Below are positions 1 to 7,968 of a stretch of DNA of 64,000 nt, in pieces (positions within the stretch are counted from its first letter, which is position 1; the number at the start of each line of letters is the position of its first letter). A program made the position numbers and the translations under genes. Source of the stretch: Gemmatimonadota bacterium (lineage in GTDB: Bacteria > Gemmatimonadota > Gemmatimonadetes > Palauibacterales > KS3-K002); NCBI GenBank assembly GCA_020344215.1, contig CP070815.1:124001-188000 (forward strand), given 5' to 3'. Below the pieces are notes generated by a model. That model was not told the DNA's origin. It searched no databases and was given only the letters and a program-made list of their open reading frames with translations.

Positions 1-1131
1 CTACGCACGGCAGGAGCGCTGATCGTCGGTAAAACGAACCTTGACGAGTTCGCGATGGGCTCTTCGACGGAGAACAGCGGCTTCTTCCCGACGCGCAATC
101 CGCTGGACTCGGGGCGCGTGCCTGGCGGCAGCTCTGGTGGGTCGGCGGCGGCGGTGGCGGCGGGTCTCGTGCCCTTGGCTCTCGGTTCCGATACTGGCGG
201 CTCGGTTCGGCAGCCCGCCTCCTTCTGCGGCGTTGTCGGACTCAAGCCCACCTACGGCCGAGTGAGCCGCTACGGACTGGTGGCCTTCGCGTCGAGCCTG
301 GACCAGATCGGCCCCCTGGGTCGCAGCGTGGCGGACACCGCGACGCTACTGAGCGTGATTGCAGGGGTTGATCGCTTCGACTCCACTTCGGCCGACGTGC
401 CGGTCCCGGGCTACCGCGATGAGCTGAACCGAGCGCTGGAAGACCTCGTGGTCGGTATCCCGAAAGAGTATTTCCCGGCTGACCTCGACCCTGGGATCGC
501 TGGAGTATGTCGCGCAGCGGTCGAGGGGTTGGCGGGTTTGGGTGCGGAGCTCAGGGAGATCTCGCTGCCGCATACGGTCCATGCGGTTCCCGCCTACTAC
601 CTGGTGGCCAACGCCGAGGCGTCCAGCAACCTCGCTCGCTATGATGGAGTGCGCTACGGGGCGAGGGCGGCGGGGGCGGAGAGCACGTCAGCCGTATACC
701 GGGAGACGCGGGGGGCTGGCTTCGGTCGCGAGGTCAAGCGGCGGATCGTTCTTGGGACCTACGGTCTCTCTGCCGGCTACTACGATGCGTACTACGGAAC
801 GGGCCAACGGGTGCGTCGCCTGATCGAGCAGGACTTCGAGCGAATATTCGAGGCTGGGGTGGACGTGATCTTCACGCCGACCTCGCCGACGGTGGCGTTC
901 CCTCTCGGTGAGCGCGTCGATGACCCGGTGCAGATGTACCTGTCCGACGTCTTCACCGTGACGGCGAATCTGGCGGGCCTGCCGGCGATCTCGATCCCCG
1001 TCGGTCAGATGGACGGTCTACCAGTGGGTGGCCAGTTGCTGGCACCGCATTTCGATGAGGCCAAGATGCTGCGTGCGGCGCAGGCGCTCGAGCAGGCGGT
1101 TGCTGACGCCGCTGCGGCGGAGCTGCCGTGA
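1..1131 (+). CDS. gatA: Glutamyl-tRNA(Gln)/aspartyl-tRNA(Asn) amidotransferase subunit A (5' truncated by window)
   Basis: Amidase subunit of the GatCAB complex. It releases ammonia from glutamine for conversion of Glu-tRNA(Gln) or Asp-tRNA(Asn) in the cytoplasm. The frame is open from base 1, so the N-terminus lies upstream of the window; 376 codons remain of a family length near 480. The amidase signature is visible at once: [17 protein letters not shown] holds the catalytic lysine, and the glycine/serine-rich [14 protein letters not shown] followed by [12 protein letters not shown] carries the cis-Ser and nucleophile Ser of the Ser-cisSer-Lys triad. The C-terminal part ([13 protein letters not shown], then [12 protein letters not shown]) is also typical. 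The stop codon overlaps the gatB start by one base (TGATG), so the two are translationally coupled. gatC is probably just upstream but cannot be seen here. Family assignment is secure. Confidence 0.97.
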   Translation, partial: LRTAGALIVGKTNLDEFAMGSSTENSGFFPTRNPLDSGRVPGGSSGGSAAAVAAGLVPLALGSDTGGSVRQPASFCGVVGLKPTYGRVSRYGLVAFASSLDQIGPLGRSVADTATLLSVIAGVDRFDSTSADVPVPGYRDELNRALEDLVVGIPKEYFPADLDPGIAGVCRAAVEGLAGLGAELREISLPHTVHAVPAYYLVANAEASSNLARYDGVRYGARAAGAESTSAVYRETRGAGFGREVKRRIVLGTYGLSAGYYDAYYGTGQRVRRLIEQDFERIFEAGVDVIFTPTSPTVAFPLGERVDDPVQMYLSDVFTVTANLAGLPAISIPVGQMDGLPVGGQLLAPHFDEAKMLRAAQALEQAVADAAAAELP

Positions 1132-2588
1132 TGGCGAGTGCGGACATGTCGCCGGCTTATGAGATGGTCATCGGGCTGGAGATCCATGTCCAGCTCAAGA
1201 CGCGCAGCAAGATGTTCTGCGGGTGCGGCGTCGAGTTCGGTGCGCCGCCCAACACGCACGTCTGTCCTGTCTGTCTCGGCCTGCCCGGTGCTCTGCCGGT
1301 CGTTAACCAGCAGGCGGTCGAGCTGGCCGTCCTCGCAGCGCGGGCTCTGAATTGTCAGGTACACCGGCGAAGCGTGTTCGCGCGGAAGAATTACTTCTAC
1401 CCTGACCTTCCCAAAGGATATCAGATCAGTCAGTACGATCGGCCGCTCGCCACCGGCGGCTGGCTGGAATTCACAGAGGAGGGCGGGGCAGGCGGTCGCT
1501 TATCCATCCATCGGCTCCATGTCGAGGAGGACTCCGGGAAATCGTTGCACGATCGCTTCCCCCGTAGCACGGCCGTCGACCTGAATCGGGCCGGCGTCCC
1601 GCTGGTCGAGATCGTTACGGAGCCTCAGCTCCGCACTCCTGCGCAGGCACGGGCGTTCTTGGGACGACTCAAGCAGACTCTCGAGTACCTGGAGGTCAGC
1701 GACTGCAACATGGAGGAGGGGAGCCTGCGGGTCGATGCGAACGTCTCCGTCAGACCTGCCGGCAGCGGCGAGTTCATGCCGAAGACCGAAGTGAAGAACA
1801 TGAACTCGTTCAGCCAACTTGAGAAAGCGTTGGGGTTCGAGGCGGCCCGGCATGTCAGCGTACTTCAGTCTGGGGGCGTCGTCGAGCACCAGACCATGCT
1901 TTGGGATCCGCTGCGCGGCGAAGCACGGCCGATGCGCGGTAAAGAGGAGGTGCACGACTACCGCTATTTCCCGGAGCCGGACCTGCCTACCCTCGAGGTG
2001 TCCGACGAGTTGGTGGAAGAGCTCGCCGGCCGCCTGCCCGAGATGCCTTGGGAGAAGGAGCGGCGCTTTGTCGACGAGTACCGCCTACCGGCCTACGACG
2101 CCGAGGTCCTCAGTGCGTCCCGGACCCTGGCCGATCTGTACGAGGCGGTCGCCCAGTCGACGTCCGACCCGAAGGAAGCGTCGAATTGGGTGATGGGTGA
2201 AGTCTTGGCGGCCTCTAACGATCTGGGTGTGCCCGTCGAGCGGCTCCAGGTGGATCCCGAAGGTCTCGCCGAGGTCATCGGCCTAGTCGCCGAGGGGACG
2301 CTCTCGCACAACCTAGGCAAGCAGGTGTTTCGCCGGATGGTTGAGACCGGGAAGACGGCCGAACAGATCATGGAAGCGGAGGGCTTACGGCTGGTGAGCG
2401 GCGGCGATCAGCTCGAAGCGTGGATCAGCGAAGCGGTTACGGAGAACCCAACCGAGGTCGAGCGCTACCGCAAGGGTGAGGAGAAGTTGCTCGCCTTCTT
2501 CATTGGTCAGGTCATGCGGAAGTCCCAGGGGAAGGCAGACCCCGGTCGAACCAGGGAAGCGCTCTTGAAACGGTTGGATCAGGGCTAA
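1131..2588 (+). CDS. gatB: Glutamyl-tRNA(Gln)/aspartyl-tRNA(Asn) amidotransferase subunit B
   Basis: Kinase and transamidase subunit of GatCAB. It phosphorylates the misacylated Glu or Asp on the tRNA and then amidates it with ammonia channelled from GatA. The 485-residue length matches the family. Visible landmarks are GLEIHVQLKTRSKMFC near the N-terminus, the Cys pair in HVCPVCLGLPGALP, FYPDLPKGYQISQYD, and KTEVKNMNSF. The C-terminal YqeY-like helical domain includes HNLGKQVFRRM and ends in KSQGKADP. The ATG at 1131 overlaps the gatA stop; a GTG at 1128 would add one residue, and a further ATG lies at 1146. With gatA this suggests that Gln-tRNA and/or Asn-tRNA are made indirectly, which is usual outside the gammaproteobacteria. 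Confidence 0.97.
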   Translation: MASADMSPAYEMVIGLEIHVQLKTRSKMFCGCGVEFGAPPNTHVCPVCLGLPGALPVVNQQAVELAVLAARALNCQVHRRSVFARKNYFYPDLPKGYQISQYDRPLATGGWLEFTEEGGAGGRLSIHRLHVEEDSGKSLHDRFPRSTAVDLNRAGVPLVEIVTEPQLRTPAQARAFLGRLKQTLEYLEVSDCNMEEGSLRVDANVSVRPAGSGEFMPKTEVKNMNSFSQLEKALGFEAARHVSVLQSGGVVEHQTMLWDPLRGEARPMRGKEEVHDYRYFPEPDLPTLEVSDELVEELAGRLPEMPWEKERRFVDEYRLPAYDAEVLSASRTLADLYEAVAQSTSDPKEASNWVMGEVLAASNDLGVPVERLQVDPEGLAEVIGLVAEGTLSHNLGKQVFRRMVETGKTAEQIMEAEGLRLVSGGDQLEAWISEAVTENPTEVERYRKGEEKLLAFFIGQVMRKSQGKADPGRTREALLKRLDQG

Positions 2589-2623
2589 CGGGCCGCTGCC
2601 AGGCGTTCTCCCCCATCAGATCT

Positions 2624-3634
2624 TCAGGCCTGCCCTATCCGCGAGCCCTTCTTGCCCTTCTTCCGGCGTGTCAGGCTGCTCTGCTTGGGTCTGATCAGGA
2701 TCGCCTTCAGATGGACCAGGTCGATCCACATCCCTTCCGCCCCGAGGCGTTGCCCCCACCAGCCTGGAAACTCCCCTGGCAACGTAAACCACTCGTCGGC
2801 AAGGCTCGATAGCTCCTCTTGCCGGCTCGCCTTTCGCCCCCCGTGAATACGGTTGAGCATCTTCGCTTCGCCCAGCGCCCGTTCGCCGGTCGGATCGAGG
2901 AAGGCAGCGACCGATTCCTTACGTTTGATCAGGTAGTCGGCCGCGAACTCGAACGTATAGCGCAGCCAGGTGCCCACCTCTTGGTCATCGACGTCCCAGC
3001 GAGAGTAGTCGAGCACGCGATCGAACATGGCGCGCCAGCCGCCGTGGTCGGCGAGCGTGATCATCCCTTTGAAGATCAGGCGGTTCGTCTGGAAGCTGAA
3101 CACGGTGCGGTCGAGCACCCGGTCCATCAGTCGGTCGCTGTGGCTATGGTCGAAGTCCTTGAGCAGGTGGAATGCGGCTCTCAGGTACGCTTGACCGAGA
3201 TGGATGTCCAGCCGGTGCTCCCAGTACGAGTGCCCGATCGCCTGCGTGTTCGCCGAAGTGAGGAGCTTTCGAGGCAGGAAGAAGTTGTGGGCGATCGTGT
3301 CGCCGGCCAAGTGCGTCAGATAGCCGAGGGCGCAGGCGCGCGTTGCGTCGCTGTCCGCCGCCTCATACAGCTCCTCTCCCACGTGCCAGTGGTGACAGTT
3401 GCGCCCGACAGGGGCGTACTTCTTCCCGAAGGTCATGTCCGCGGCGATACTGCCGTAGAGGAAATCGAGAGGGTAACGTCGCAGGATGTCGGCGACCGCA
3501 GCCGGCAGCAGCGATAGCGCCCCGAGAAGCTCGGTGCCTACCAGGATGTGCATCCCCGGGCCCCAAGCCCAGGCGGCGTCGGGCACGAGCAGGATCGCCA
3601 GACCTGCAATGCACAGGATCCTCAGCCAGCCCAT
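2624..3634 (-). CDS. Zinc-dependent phospholipase C-like protein
   Basis: Last gene of the minus-strand operon 6590-2624. The 336-residue product starts with a hydrophobic signal segment (MGWLRILCIAGLAILLVPDA, then AWAWGPG), so the mature protein begins with Trp-Gly-Pro-Gly as in zinc-dependent phospholipase C relatives, whose N-terminal Trp ligates zinc. Spaced histidines follow: GPGMHILVG, CHHWHVGEELYE and GYLTHLAGDTIAHN, the last being the H-x3-D-x3-H-like ligand set of this fold. The N-terminal half therefore looks like a secreted or periplasmic metal-dependent hydrolase. The C-terminal third is basic and ends KKGKKGSRIGQA. The start lies 9 bases from the YtxH-like gene. In many bacteria this domain is annotated only as 'zinc dependent phospholipase C family'; the true substrate is unknown, and lipase activity is inferred from fold only. 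Confidence 0.72.
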   Translation of the reverse strand: MGWLRILCIAGLAILLVPDAAWAWGPGMHILVGTELLGALSLLPAAVADILRRYPLDFLYGSIAADMTFGKKYAPVGRNCHHWHVGEELYEAADSDATRACALGYLTHLAGDTIAHNFFLPRKLLTSANTQAIGHSYWEHRLDIHLGQAYLRAAFHLLKDFDHSHSDRLMDRVLDRTVFSFQTNRLIFKGMITLADHGGWRAMFDRVLDYSRWDVDDQEVGTWLRYTFEFAADYLIKRKESVAAFLDPTGERALGEAKMLNRIHGGRKASRQEELSSLADEWFTLPGEFPGWWGQRLGAEGMWIDLVHLKAILIRPKQSSLTRRKKGKKGSRIGQA

Positions 3635-3643
3635 GCGGGGGTG

Positions 3644-4012
3644 TCAGCCTCGCAGCTCGCTGCGCTCCCGCCGGAGAGCCTTCCGTACCTGCTCGAGCTG
3701 CCGACGCGCCATGTCCCTAAACTCCTCCTGGGCGGCTTCTAGCGTGGCGCCCAGCTCTTCCCTGAACTCGCCGGCGATCTCGTGGCCCGCCTCTCGGAGC
3801 TCATCGAGCGCAGCTGAGCCGGCGCGCCTCACACGGCGATAGCGTCTGCCGACGATCTCGGGCAGGCGGCGGCGGCGGCGCTCCGGGATCCAGATTGCGG
3901 CTAATCCGGCACCGACCAGGGCGCCGATTGTGAAAGCGAGGAGGTACTCGGTGGGTTCGTTTCGGCCGATCACCCCGGAGCCGTGCTCGGTGACCTGCGC
4001 CTCTCTGACCAT
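3644..4012 (-). CDS. YtxH-like small membrane-anchored protein
   Basis: Predicted protein of 122 residues. A glycine-rich transmembrane helix near residues 24-45 (YLLAFTIGALVGAGLAAIW) is followed by basic residues (PERRRRRLPE) and a long charged helical tail with many Glu, Arg and Ala. That is the layout of the YtxH-like family: a short N-terminus, one membrane helix with GxxxG spacing, then an amphipathic coiled-coil tail. Function is unknown for most members; in Gram-positives they are general-stress proteins. It is separated from the DUF948-like gene by 6 bases and from the phospholipase-like gene by 9, so all three are surely co-transcribed. YtxH and DUF948 proteins often occur as neighbours, which supports both calls. 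Confidence 0.72.
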   Translation of the reverse strand: MVREAQVTEHGSGVIGRNEPTEYLLAFTIGALVGAGLAAIWIPERRRRRLPEIVGRRYRRVRRAGSAALDELREAGHEIAGEFREELGATLEAAQEEFRDMARRQLEQVRKALRRERSELRG

Positions 4013-4018
4013 CCCCCA

Positions 4019-4486
4019 TCACTCCTCTTCGTCTTCTACATCCGGCTGCTCGTCATCGTTCCGCCTCCCTTGACGCAGCAGCCGAGCGCCCGTCCGGATC
4101 CCGCGCAATGCGGACGTAGCCGTCAGCAGCGTATCCTCCACCTCGCCTTGGACGACATCGATGAGCGCGCCGAGCTCCTGGACTCGCTCTTCCGCGGCCT
4201 CCAGCGCGTCCTCGAGACGGTCGTTGGCAACGGATATCGTGTCGCTCACTCGGTCCACCTCCTTGCGGACCGACATGACGATGAAGTTGAGATTCTCGCC
4301 TACGGCGCGCGCACGATCCAGGACCGGCCTGGCGTCGCGCCCGATCGTGGTCAGCGCCTCGTCCACCTTGTGCAGGCTGCGAGTCACCTTGAAGATGGCT
4401 CGGGCCAGAACCATCATCCCGATGCCCAGCACCGCCACCGCCGCGATCCCAACGACCTGAATCGTAATGGTCAGCCAAACCGCCAC
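4019..4486 (-). CDS. DUF948-like membrane-anchored coiled-coil protein
   Basis: Product of 155 residues. One N-terminal transmembrane helix (about residues 4-26, IQVVGIAAVAVLGIGMMVLA) is followed by a long helical region with regular hydrophobic spacing that looks like a coiled coil (VDEALTTIGRDARPVLDRA, LEDALEAAEERVQELGALID), ending in a very acidic tail (DDEQPDVEDEEE). This matches DUF948-type proteins, thought to be envelope-associated. The GTG start is chosen because a strong Shine-Dalgarno (AGGAGGGG on the minus strand) sits just before it. It stands 15 bases after the antiporter gene and 6 before the YtxH-like gene. No enzymatic motif is seen. A structural or anchoring role at the membrane is inference. 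Confidence 0.68.
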   Translation of the reverse strand: MAVWLTITIQVVGIAAVAVLGIGMMVLARAIFKVTRSLHKVDEALTTIGRDARPVLDRARAVGENLNFIVMSVRKEVDRVSDTISVANDRLEDALEAAEERVQELGALIDVVQGEVEDTLLTATSALRGIRTGARLLRQGRRNDDEQPDVEDEEE

Positions 4487-4501
4487 GTCACCCCTCCTGC
4501 G

Positions 4502-5749
4502 CTAGTCGACCGCCTCAGCCCCGGCACCCGCCAGCCGACGATCGAGCTCGCCGGCCCGTTCGAGCACGGACCGTACGAGGAACGGCCCGATCAAGTCGCT
4601 GATCCCCACTGCAATCACCACGGTGGCGAAGAAGATGCTTACCGCGGCCGACAGTTCGGGCACCGTTTGAACGTAGATAAGGACGAAGGAAATCGCTATG
4701 GCTAGCGAGATGCCGCCCTGCGGTGTGAGGGCGAGGCCGAAGCTGCCGGGGAGCCTGAGCCCCGCCGGCCGAAGCTTCGAGGCCAGCAGTCCGCCCATCC
4801 ACTTTGCGAGTATGCGAAGGGCGACGTAGGCGGCGACGAGCGGGACGATCCACCAAGATGAGAACTGGAGGAGCGCGCCCGCTAGTACCAGCATTATGAT
4901 GTAGATGGGCTTCTCCCATTCCGACAACGCCGCATAGACGCGGCGGCGCATCGGCGACAGGTTGCCGATCACCGCTCCGGCTATCATGCAGACGAAGAGC
5001 GGCGACAGGGAGAGATAAAAGGCGGTGCCCGCCGCGAATAGCACGAGGCCGATAAGCAGGAGAAGTAGCTCCTGCGTGCGAGGTCGGATCCGGGTGAGCG
5101 ACAGGAACAATACTCCGAAGAAGAGGCCCAACAGCACGGAGAACGCGAACCATTCGACCAGCGACAGCGCCTCGCCGAGCCCCAACAGCCCCGCGCGGTG
5201 CGCCGAGTGCGTCAGCCCGAGGGCCACGATACCCACAACAGCGTCCAAGCTGGCCACGAAGAACAACAGCCTCGTGACCCGCCCCCGCGCCATGTAGGTG
5301 TTCGATATGAGCGCGATTGCGGCTGGCGTCGAGACGCAGGCCGTCGCCGCGGCCACCAGCACGATTACCTCAAGGCTCAATGAGAACCATGCGTCGGTGA
5401 TCAGGTACCCGATCAGGAAGACGATACCGAATGCGACCACCGCCTGCAGCAACGCGAGCGCAAGGTAGCGGGGCGGAAATTGGCGCAGGTGATCCCGGTC
5501 GAGTTGTAGACCGAAGAGTACGCCGATCCACCCCAGCCCGAGGGCGAGCAGCGGGGTCAGCTGCCCGACGGTCTGGAGCGACAGCATCTCCAGCAGATGC
5601 GGGCCGAGGAGGAAGCCTACGAAGAGAAACGGCAGGCCGATCGCGATGGAGATTCGCGGGCCCAGCGGCACCCGGCGCCGTGCGAAGGTAAGCTGGGCGC
5701 CGATCAAGCCGATCAGTGCCAGGAGCAAGACGGCCAGGATCGGGTTCAC
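4502..5749 (-). CDS. Cation:proton antiporter (CPA-type, NhaP/Kef-like membrane core)
   Basis: Very hydrophobic 415-residue protein with roughly 11-12 predicted membrane helices and no soluble C-terminal RCK domain. It resembles the sodium/hydrogen exchanger fold: an N-terminal helix repeat, a region GLGWIGVLFGLQLD and the unwound-helix-like segment ATACVSTPAAIALIS where antiporters place the ion-binding core. Expected role: exchange of Na+ or K+ for H+ at the inner membrane. Its GTG start overlaps the stop of the upstream PII-like gene by four bases (GTGA), so the two are translationally coupled. The lack of a built-in regulatory domain fits the idea that the neighbouring EIIA and PII-like proteins supply regulation; this is inference. 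Ion specificity cannot be told from sequence by eye. Confidence 0.8.
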   Translation of the reverse strand: MNPILAVLLLALIGLIGAQLTFARRRVPLGPRISIAIGLPFLFVGFLLGPHLLEMLSLQTVGQLTPLLALGLGWIGVLFGLQLDRDHLRQFPPRYLALALLQAVVAFGIVFLIGYLITDAWFSLSLEVIVLVAAATACVSTPAAIALISNTYMARGRVTRLLFFVASLDAVVGIVALGLTHSAHRAGLLGLGEALSLVEWFAFSVLLGLFFGVLFLSLTRIRPRTQELLLLLIGLVLFAAGTAFYLSLSPLFVCMIAGAVIGNLSPMRRRVYAALSEWEKPIYIIMLVLAGALLQFSSWWIVPLVAAYVALRILAKWMGGLLASKLRPAGLRLPGSFGLALTPQGGISLAIAISFVLIYVQTVPELSAAVSIFFATVVIAVGISDLIGPFLVRSVLERAGELDRRLAGAGAEAVD

Positions 5750-6102
5750 AGGTCGGGCTCTTCTCCCAGCTCGGGCGCGACACCAATCGCTCGCGTCACC
5801 GGGATCGTAAAAACGATCCCGGTGCCCGGCACTTCCATACTACCGCACACGTCCTGAATAAGCGCAAACGCCGGGACCACCTTCTCGTCATCATCGATAA
5901 CGCTGAAGATCGTGTAGTTCTGTGCTCTCGACCGCGAGATCAGCGTCTGAATCCCCGCGAACAAGGGGATGTCGTGCGTGAGCACGTGCGCCATCCCCTC
6001 GCTGTTTATGATCGTCGCGCCAGTGATCCCCAGCTCGAGAAACCCGGACAGGATGTCGTCGAGCGCTTCCGGCTGGTTGATCACGGCCACAAGTAATTGC
6101 AT
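5746..6102 (-). CDS. PII-like signalling protein
   Basis: Small 118-residue protein with the pattern of a PII (GlnB-type) ferredoxin-like fold: a start strand MQLLVAVINQPEALDDIL, GITGATIINSEGMA, a central region where the T-loop would lie, and a C-terminal PGTGIVFTIPVTRAIGV. The last segment lines up with the PII B-loop and final strand (GDGK-IFVLPV in classical PII), but here it reads GTGI, so the basic residue that contacts ATP phosphates is missing. The T-loop region is short (ALTHD-like stretch HVLTHDIPLFAG) and lacks the uridylylated tyrosine motif. It is therefore a PII-like rather than a nitrogen-PII protein. It lies between EIIA (23 bases) and the antiporter (4-base overlap), which suggests it senses a ligand and controls that antiporter. 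Confidence 0.7.
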   Translation of the reverse strand: MQLLVAVINQPEALDDILSGFLELGITGATIINSEGMAHVLTHDIPLFAGIQTLISRSRAQNYTIFSVIDDDEKVVPAFALIQDVCGSMEVPGTGIVFTIPVTRAIGVAPELGEEPDL

Positions 6103-6125
6103 CGACTGTCCGCCGTCGCTAATGG

Positions 6126-6590
6126 CTAGGGATGCTCTTCGTCGAACAGTTGAATCCGGTCGATCACTTCCGCGGACGTCTCGGAGTTCAACAGCTTTTC
6201 CAGGATATCCGGCTGCCGCATCAGCCGCGCGATCCGCGCGAGCAGTTTGATGTGCGTGCCGCTACTGGCGGGCGGTGACAGGAGCAGGAAGAGGGTGTGC
6301 ACCGGTTGCTCGTCGAGCGCAAGGAAGTCGATGCCCGCGCGAGAGAGCGCCAGCTCGATGATCGTCACGCTGAGCTCGGGACAGACGGCGTGAGGGATCG
6401 CCACACCGCCGCCGATACCCGTCGACTGCGCCGCTTCTCGCTCGAGCAGAGCGTTGAGCACCGACCGCTCGTCCTTGACCAGTCCGTGCTCGGCCAGGTG
6501 GTGCACCATGTCGCGCAGAGTGCTCTCGACACCCTCGCTCTGCAGGTCGAGCATGACAAGGTCTGCTCTCAAATAATGGTGCAGCTTCAT
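6126..6590 (-). CDS. PTS EIIA domain protein (PtsN/fructose-mannitol type)
   Basis: A 154-residue single-domain EIIA of the fructose/mannitol/nitrogen type. The active-site histidine is in [16 protein letters not shown] (about His67), the position phosphorylated by HPr or NPr. Further family marks are [14 protein letters not shown] at the N-terminus and [24 protein letters not shown] at the C-terminus. The fold and length agree with EIIA(Ntr), which acts as a phosphorylation-state regulator rather than a sugar transporter and is known in enterobacteria to control potassium uptake systems. Here it is the first gene of an antiporter operon, so a role in ion homeostasis is a fair inference. It is transcribed divergently from murA out of a short intergenic region with clear promoter boxes. 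Confidence 0.85.
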   Translation of the reverse strand: MKLHHYLRADLVMLDLQSEGVESTLRDMVHHLAEHGLVKDERSVLNALLEREAAQSTGIGGGVAIPHAVCPELSVTIIELALSRAGIDFLALDEQPVHTLFLLLSPPASSGTHIKLLARIARLMRQPDILEKLLNSETSAEVIDRIQLFDEEHP

Positions 6591-6618
6591 GTCGTTCCAC
6601 CCTCTGCGGACCGCCCTT

Positions 6619-6648
6619 CACATAGCCACGGCCAGGCGACGGTGTCAA
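6619..6648 (-). promoter_or_regulatory. Sigma-70-type promoter for the EIIA/PII-like/antiporter operon
   Basis: On the minus strand a perfect -35 box TTGACA (plus-strand 6643-6648) is followed after 18 bases by TATGTG (6619-6624). Transcription would start about 6612, some 20 bases before the EIIA start at 6590. It faces away from the murA promoter, and the two -35 boxes are only 7 bases apart. Confidence 0.55.
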
Positions 6649-6655
6649 GCTGCGA

Positions 6656-6685
6656 TTGACGGACGTGAGCCTAACGGCCTAAGTT
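6656..6685 (+). promoter_or_regulatory. Sigma-70-type promoter for murA
   Basis: TTGACG at 6656-6661 and TAAGTT at 6680-6685 are separated by 18 bases. The expected start of transcription (about 6691-6693) falls right at the murA ATG at 6694, so the message would be leaderless or nearly so. Confidence 0.5.
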
Positions 6686-6693
6686 GGCCGGCG

Positions 6694-7968
6694 ATGAGCA
6701 GTTTCATAGTCGAGGGGGGACGTACTCTCCACGGTCACGTTCGACCGGCCGGTAACAAGAACGCCGCGCTGCCGATGATGGCGGCAGCGTTGCTCACCGA
6801 CGAGCCTGTCCGGCTCGCCAACGTCCCGGATATACGAGACGTTCACACGATGCTCGAGCTCCTGACAGCGCTTGGTGTGGGTTGCCAATGGACGGGGCCG
6901 GGGGCGCTGACGCTTCACGCGGCTGACGTCCGCTCAGCCGCGCTCGGGCCCGAGCTGGCGGCGCGGATTCGCGCCTCGATTCTATTGGCCGGCCCGATGC
7001 TCGCCCGTACGGGCCAGCTAAGGCTGCCGCCGCCCGGTGGCGACGTCATAGGGCGACGCCGGCTGGACACGCATTTCGACGCGCTACAGAAGCTCGGCGC
7101 CGAGGTAGAGCTTGGTGACGAGTTCATGCTCCGCGGCAAGCTTCGCGGGGCTGACATTTTTCTGGACGAGCCCAGCGTCACCGGCACCGAGAACGCGATC
7201 ATGGCGGCGGCGCTTGCTGAAGGGACCACAGTCCTCCGCAACGCGGCGTCGGAGCCGCACGTGCAGGATCTCTGCGGGCTGCTGACCGCGATGGGCGCAC
7301 GGATCTCGGGAGTCGGGTCCGGGGTGTTGCATATCGAGGGTGTGGAGCGGCTAGGCGGGGCAAGCGCTGACGTGAGCCCCGACCACATCGAGGTAGGCTC
7401 CTTTGTTGGGCTCGCCGCCGTCACGCGGAGCGATCTCACCATCGCCGACGTCGAGCCGGCCCACCTGGCGAGCATACGGATCACGTTCGAGCGATTAGGC
7501 GTCTTCTGCGAGCTCGAAGGCCGAAGGCTCCGAGTGCCTGCGGACCAGTCGCTCGAGATCCGCATGGATATCGGCCAGCACATTCCCAAGATCGACGACG
7601 GACCCTGGCCCCTCTTCCCGGCCGACCTTATGAGTATCGCCCTCGTCTTGGCGACCCAGTGTCGCGGTACGGTGCTCATCCACGAGAAGATGTTCGAGTC
7701 GCGGATGTTCTTCGCCGACAAGCTCACGGCGATGGGTGCCCGGATCATCATCTGCGACCCGCACCGCGCCGTCGTCGTGGGGCCGACCACGCTCCGCGGA
7801 TCGACGGTAGAGAGCCCCGACATCCGGGCCGGCATGGCCATTCTCATCGCTGCCCTCGGGGCCGAGGGCAGCAGCTGCATCAACAACATCGGGCAGATCG
7901 AGCGCGGCTACGAGCGTATCGACGAGCGGCTGAGGGCACTCGGCGCCGCTATCGAACGGGTTGAGTGA
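6694..7968 (+). CDS. murA: UDP-N-acetylglucosamine 1-carboxyvinyltransferase (Asp-type MurA)
   Basis: First committed enzyme of peptidoglycan synthesis; it transfers enolpyruvate from PEP to UDP-GlcNAc in the cytoplasm. The 424 residues match the family. The N-terminus [20 protein letters not shown] continues into [12 protein letters not shown], giving the Lys-Asn pair that binds substrate. Other landmarks are [28 protein letters not shown] and the C-terminal [13 protein letters not shown]. In the mobile active-site loop the sequence is GGDVIG, so the usual catalytic cysteine (Cys115 in E. coli) is aspartate here (about Asp117, codon 7042-7044). Asp variants are active and insensitive to fosfomycin, as in mycobacteria and chlamydiae. 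The start is the ATG next to the promoter; a longer frame reaching back to 6589 would overlap both promoters. pgeF follows with a 4-base overlap. Confidence 0.96.
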   Translation: MSSFIVEGGRTLHGHVRPAGNKNAALPMMAAALLTDEPVRLANVPDIRDVHTMLELLTALGVGCQWTGPGALTLHAADVRSAALGPELAARIRASILLAGPMLARTGQLRLPPPGGDVIGRRRLDTHFDALQKLGAEVELGDEFMLRGKLRGADIFLDEPSVTGTENAIMAAALAEGTTVLRNAASEPHVQDLCGLLTAMGARISGVGSGVLHIEGVERLGGASADVSPDHIEVGSFVGLAAVTRSDLTIADVEPAHLASIRITFERLGVFCELEGRRLRVPADQSLEIRMDIGQHIPKIDDGPWPLFPADLMSIALVLATQCRGTVLIHEKMFESRMFFADKLTAMGARIIICDPHRAVVVGPTTLRGSTVESPDIRAGMAILIAALGAEGSSCINNIGQIERGYERIDERLRALGAAIERVE

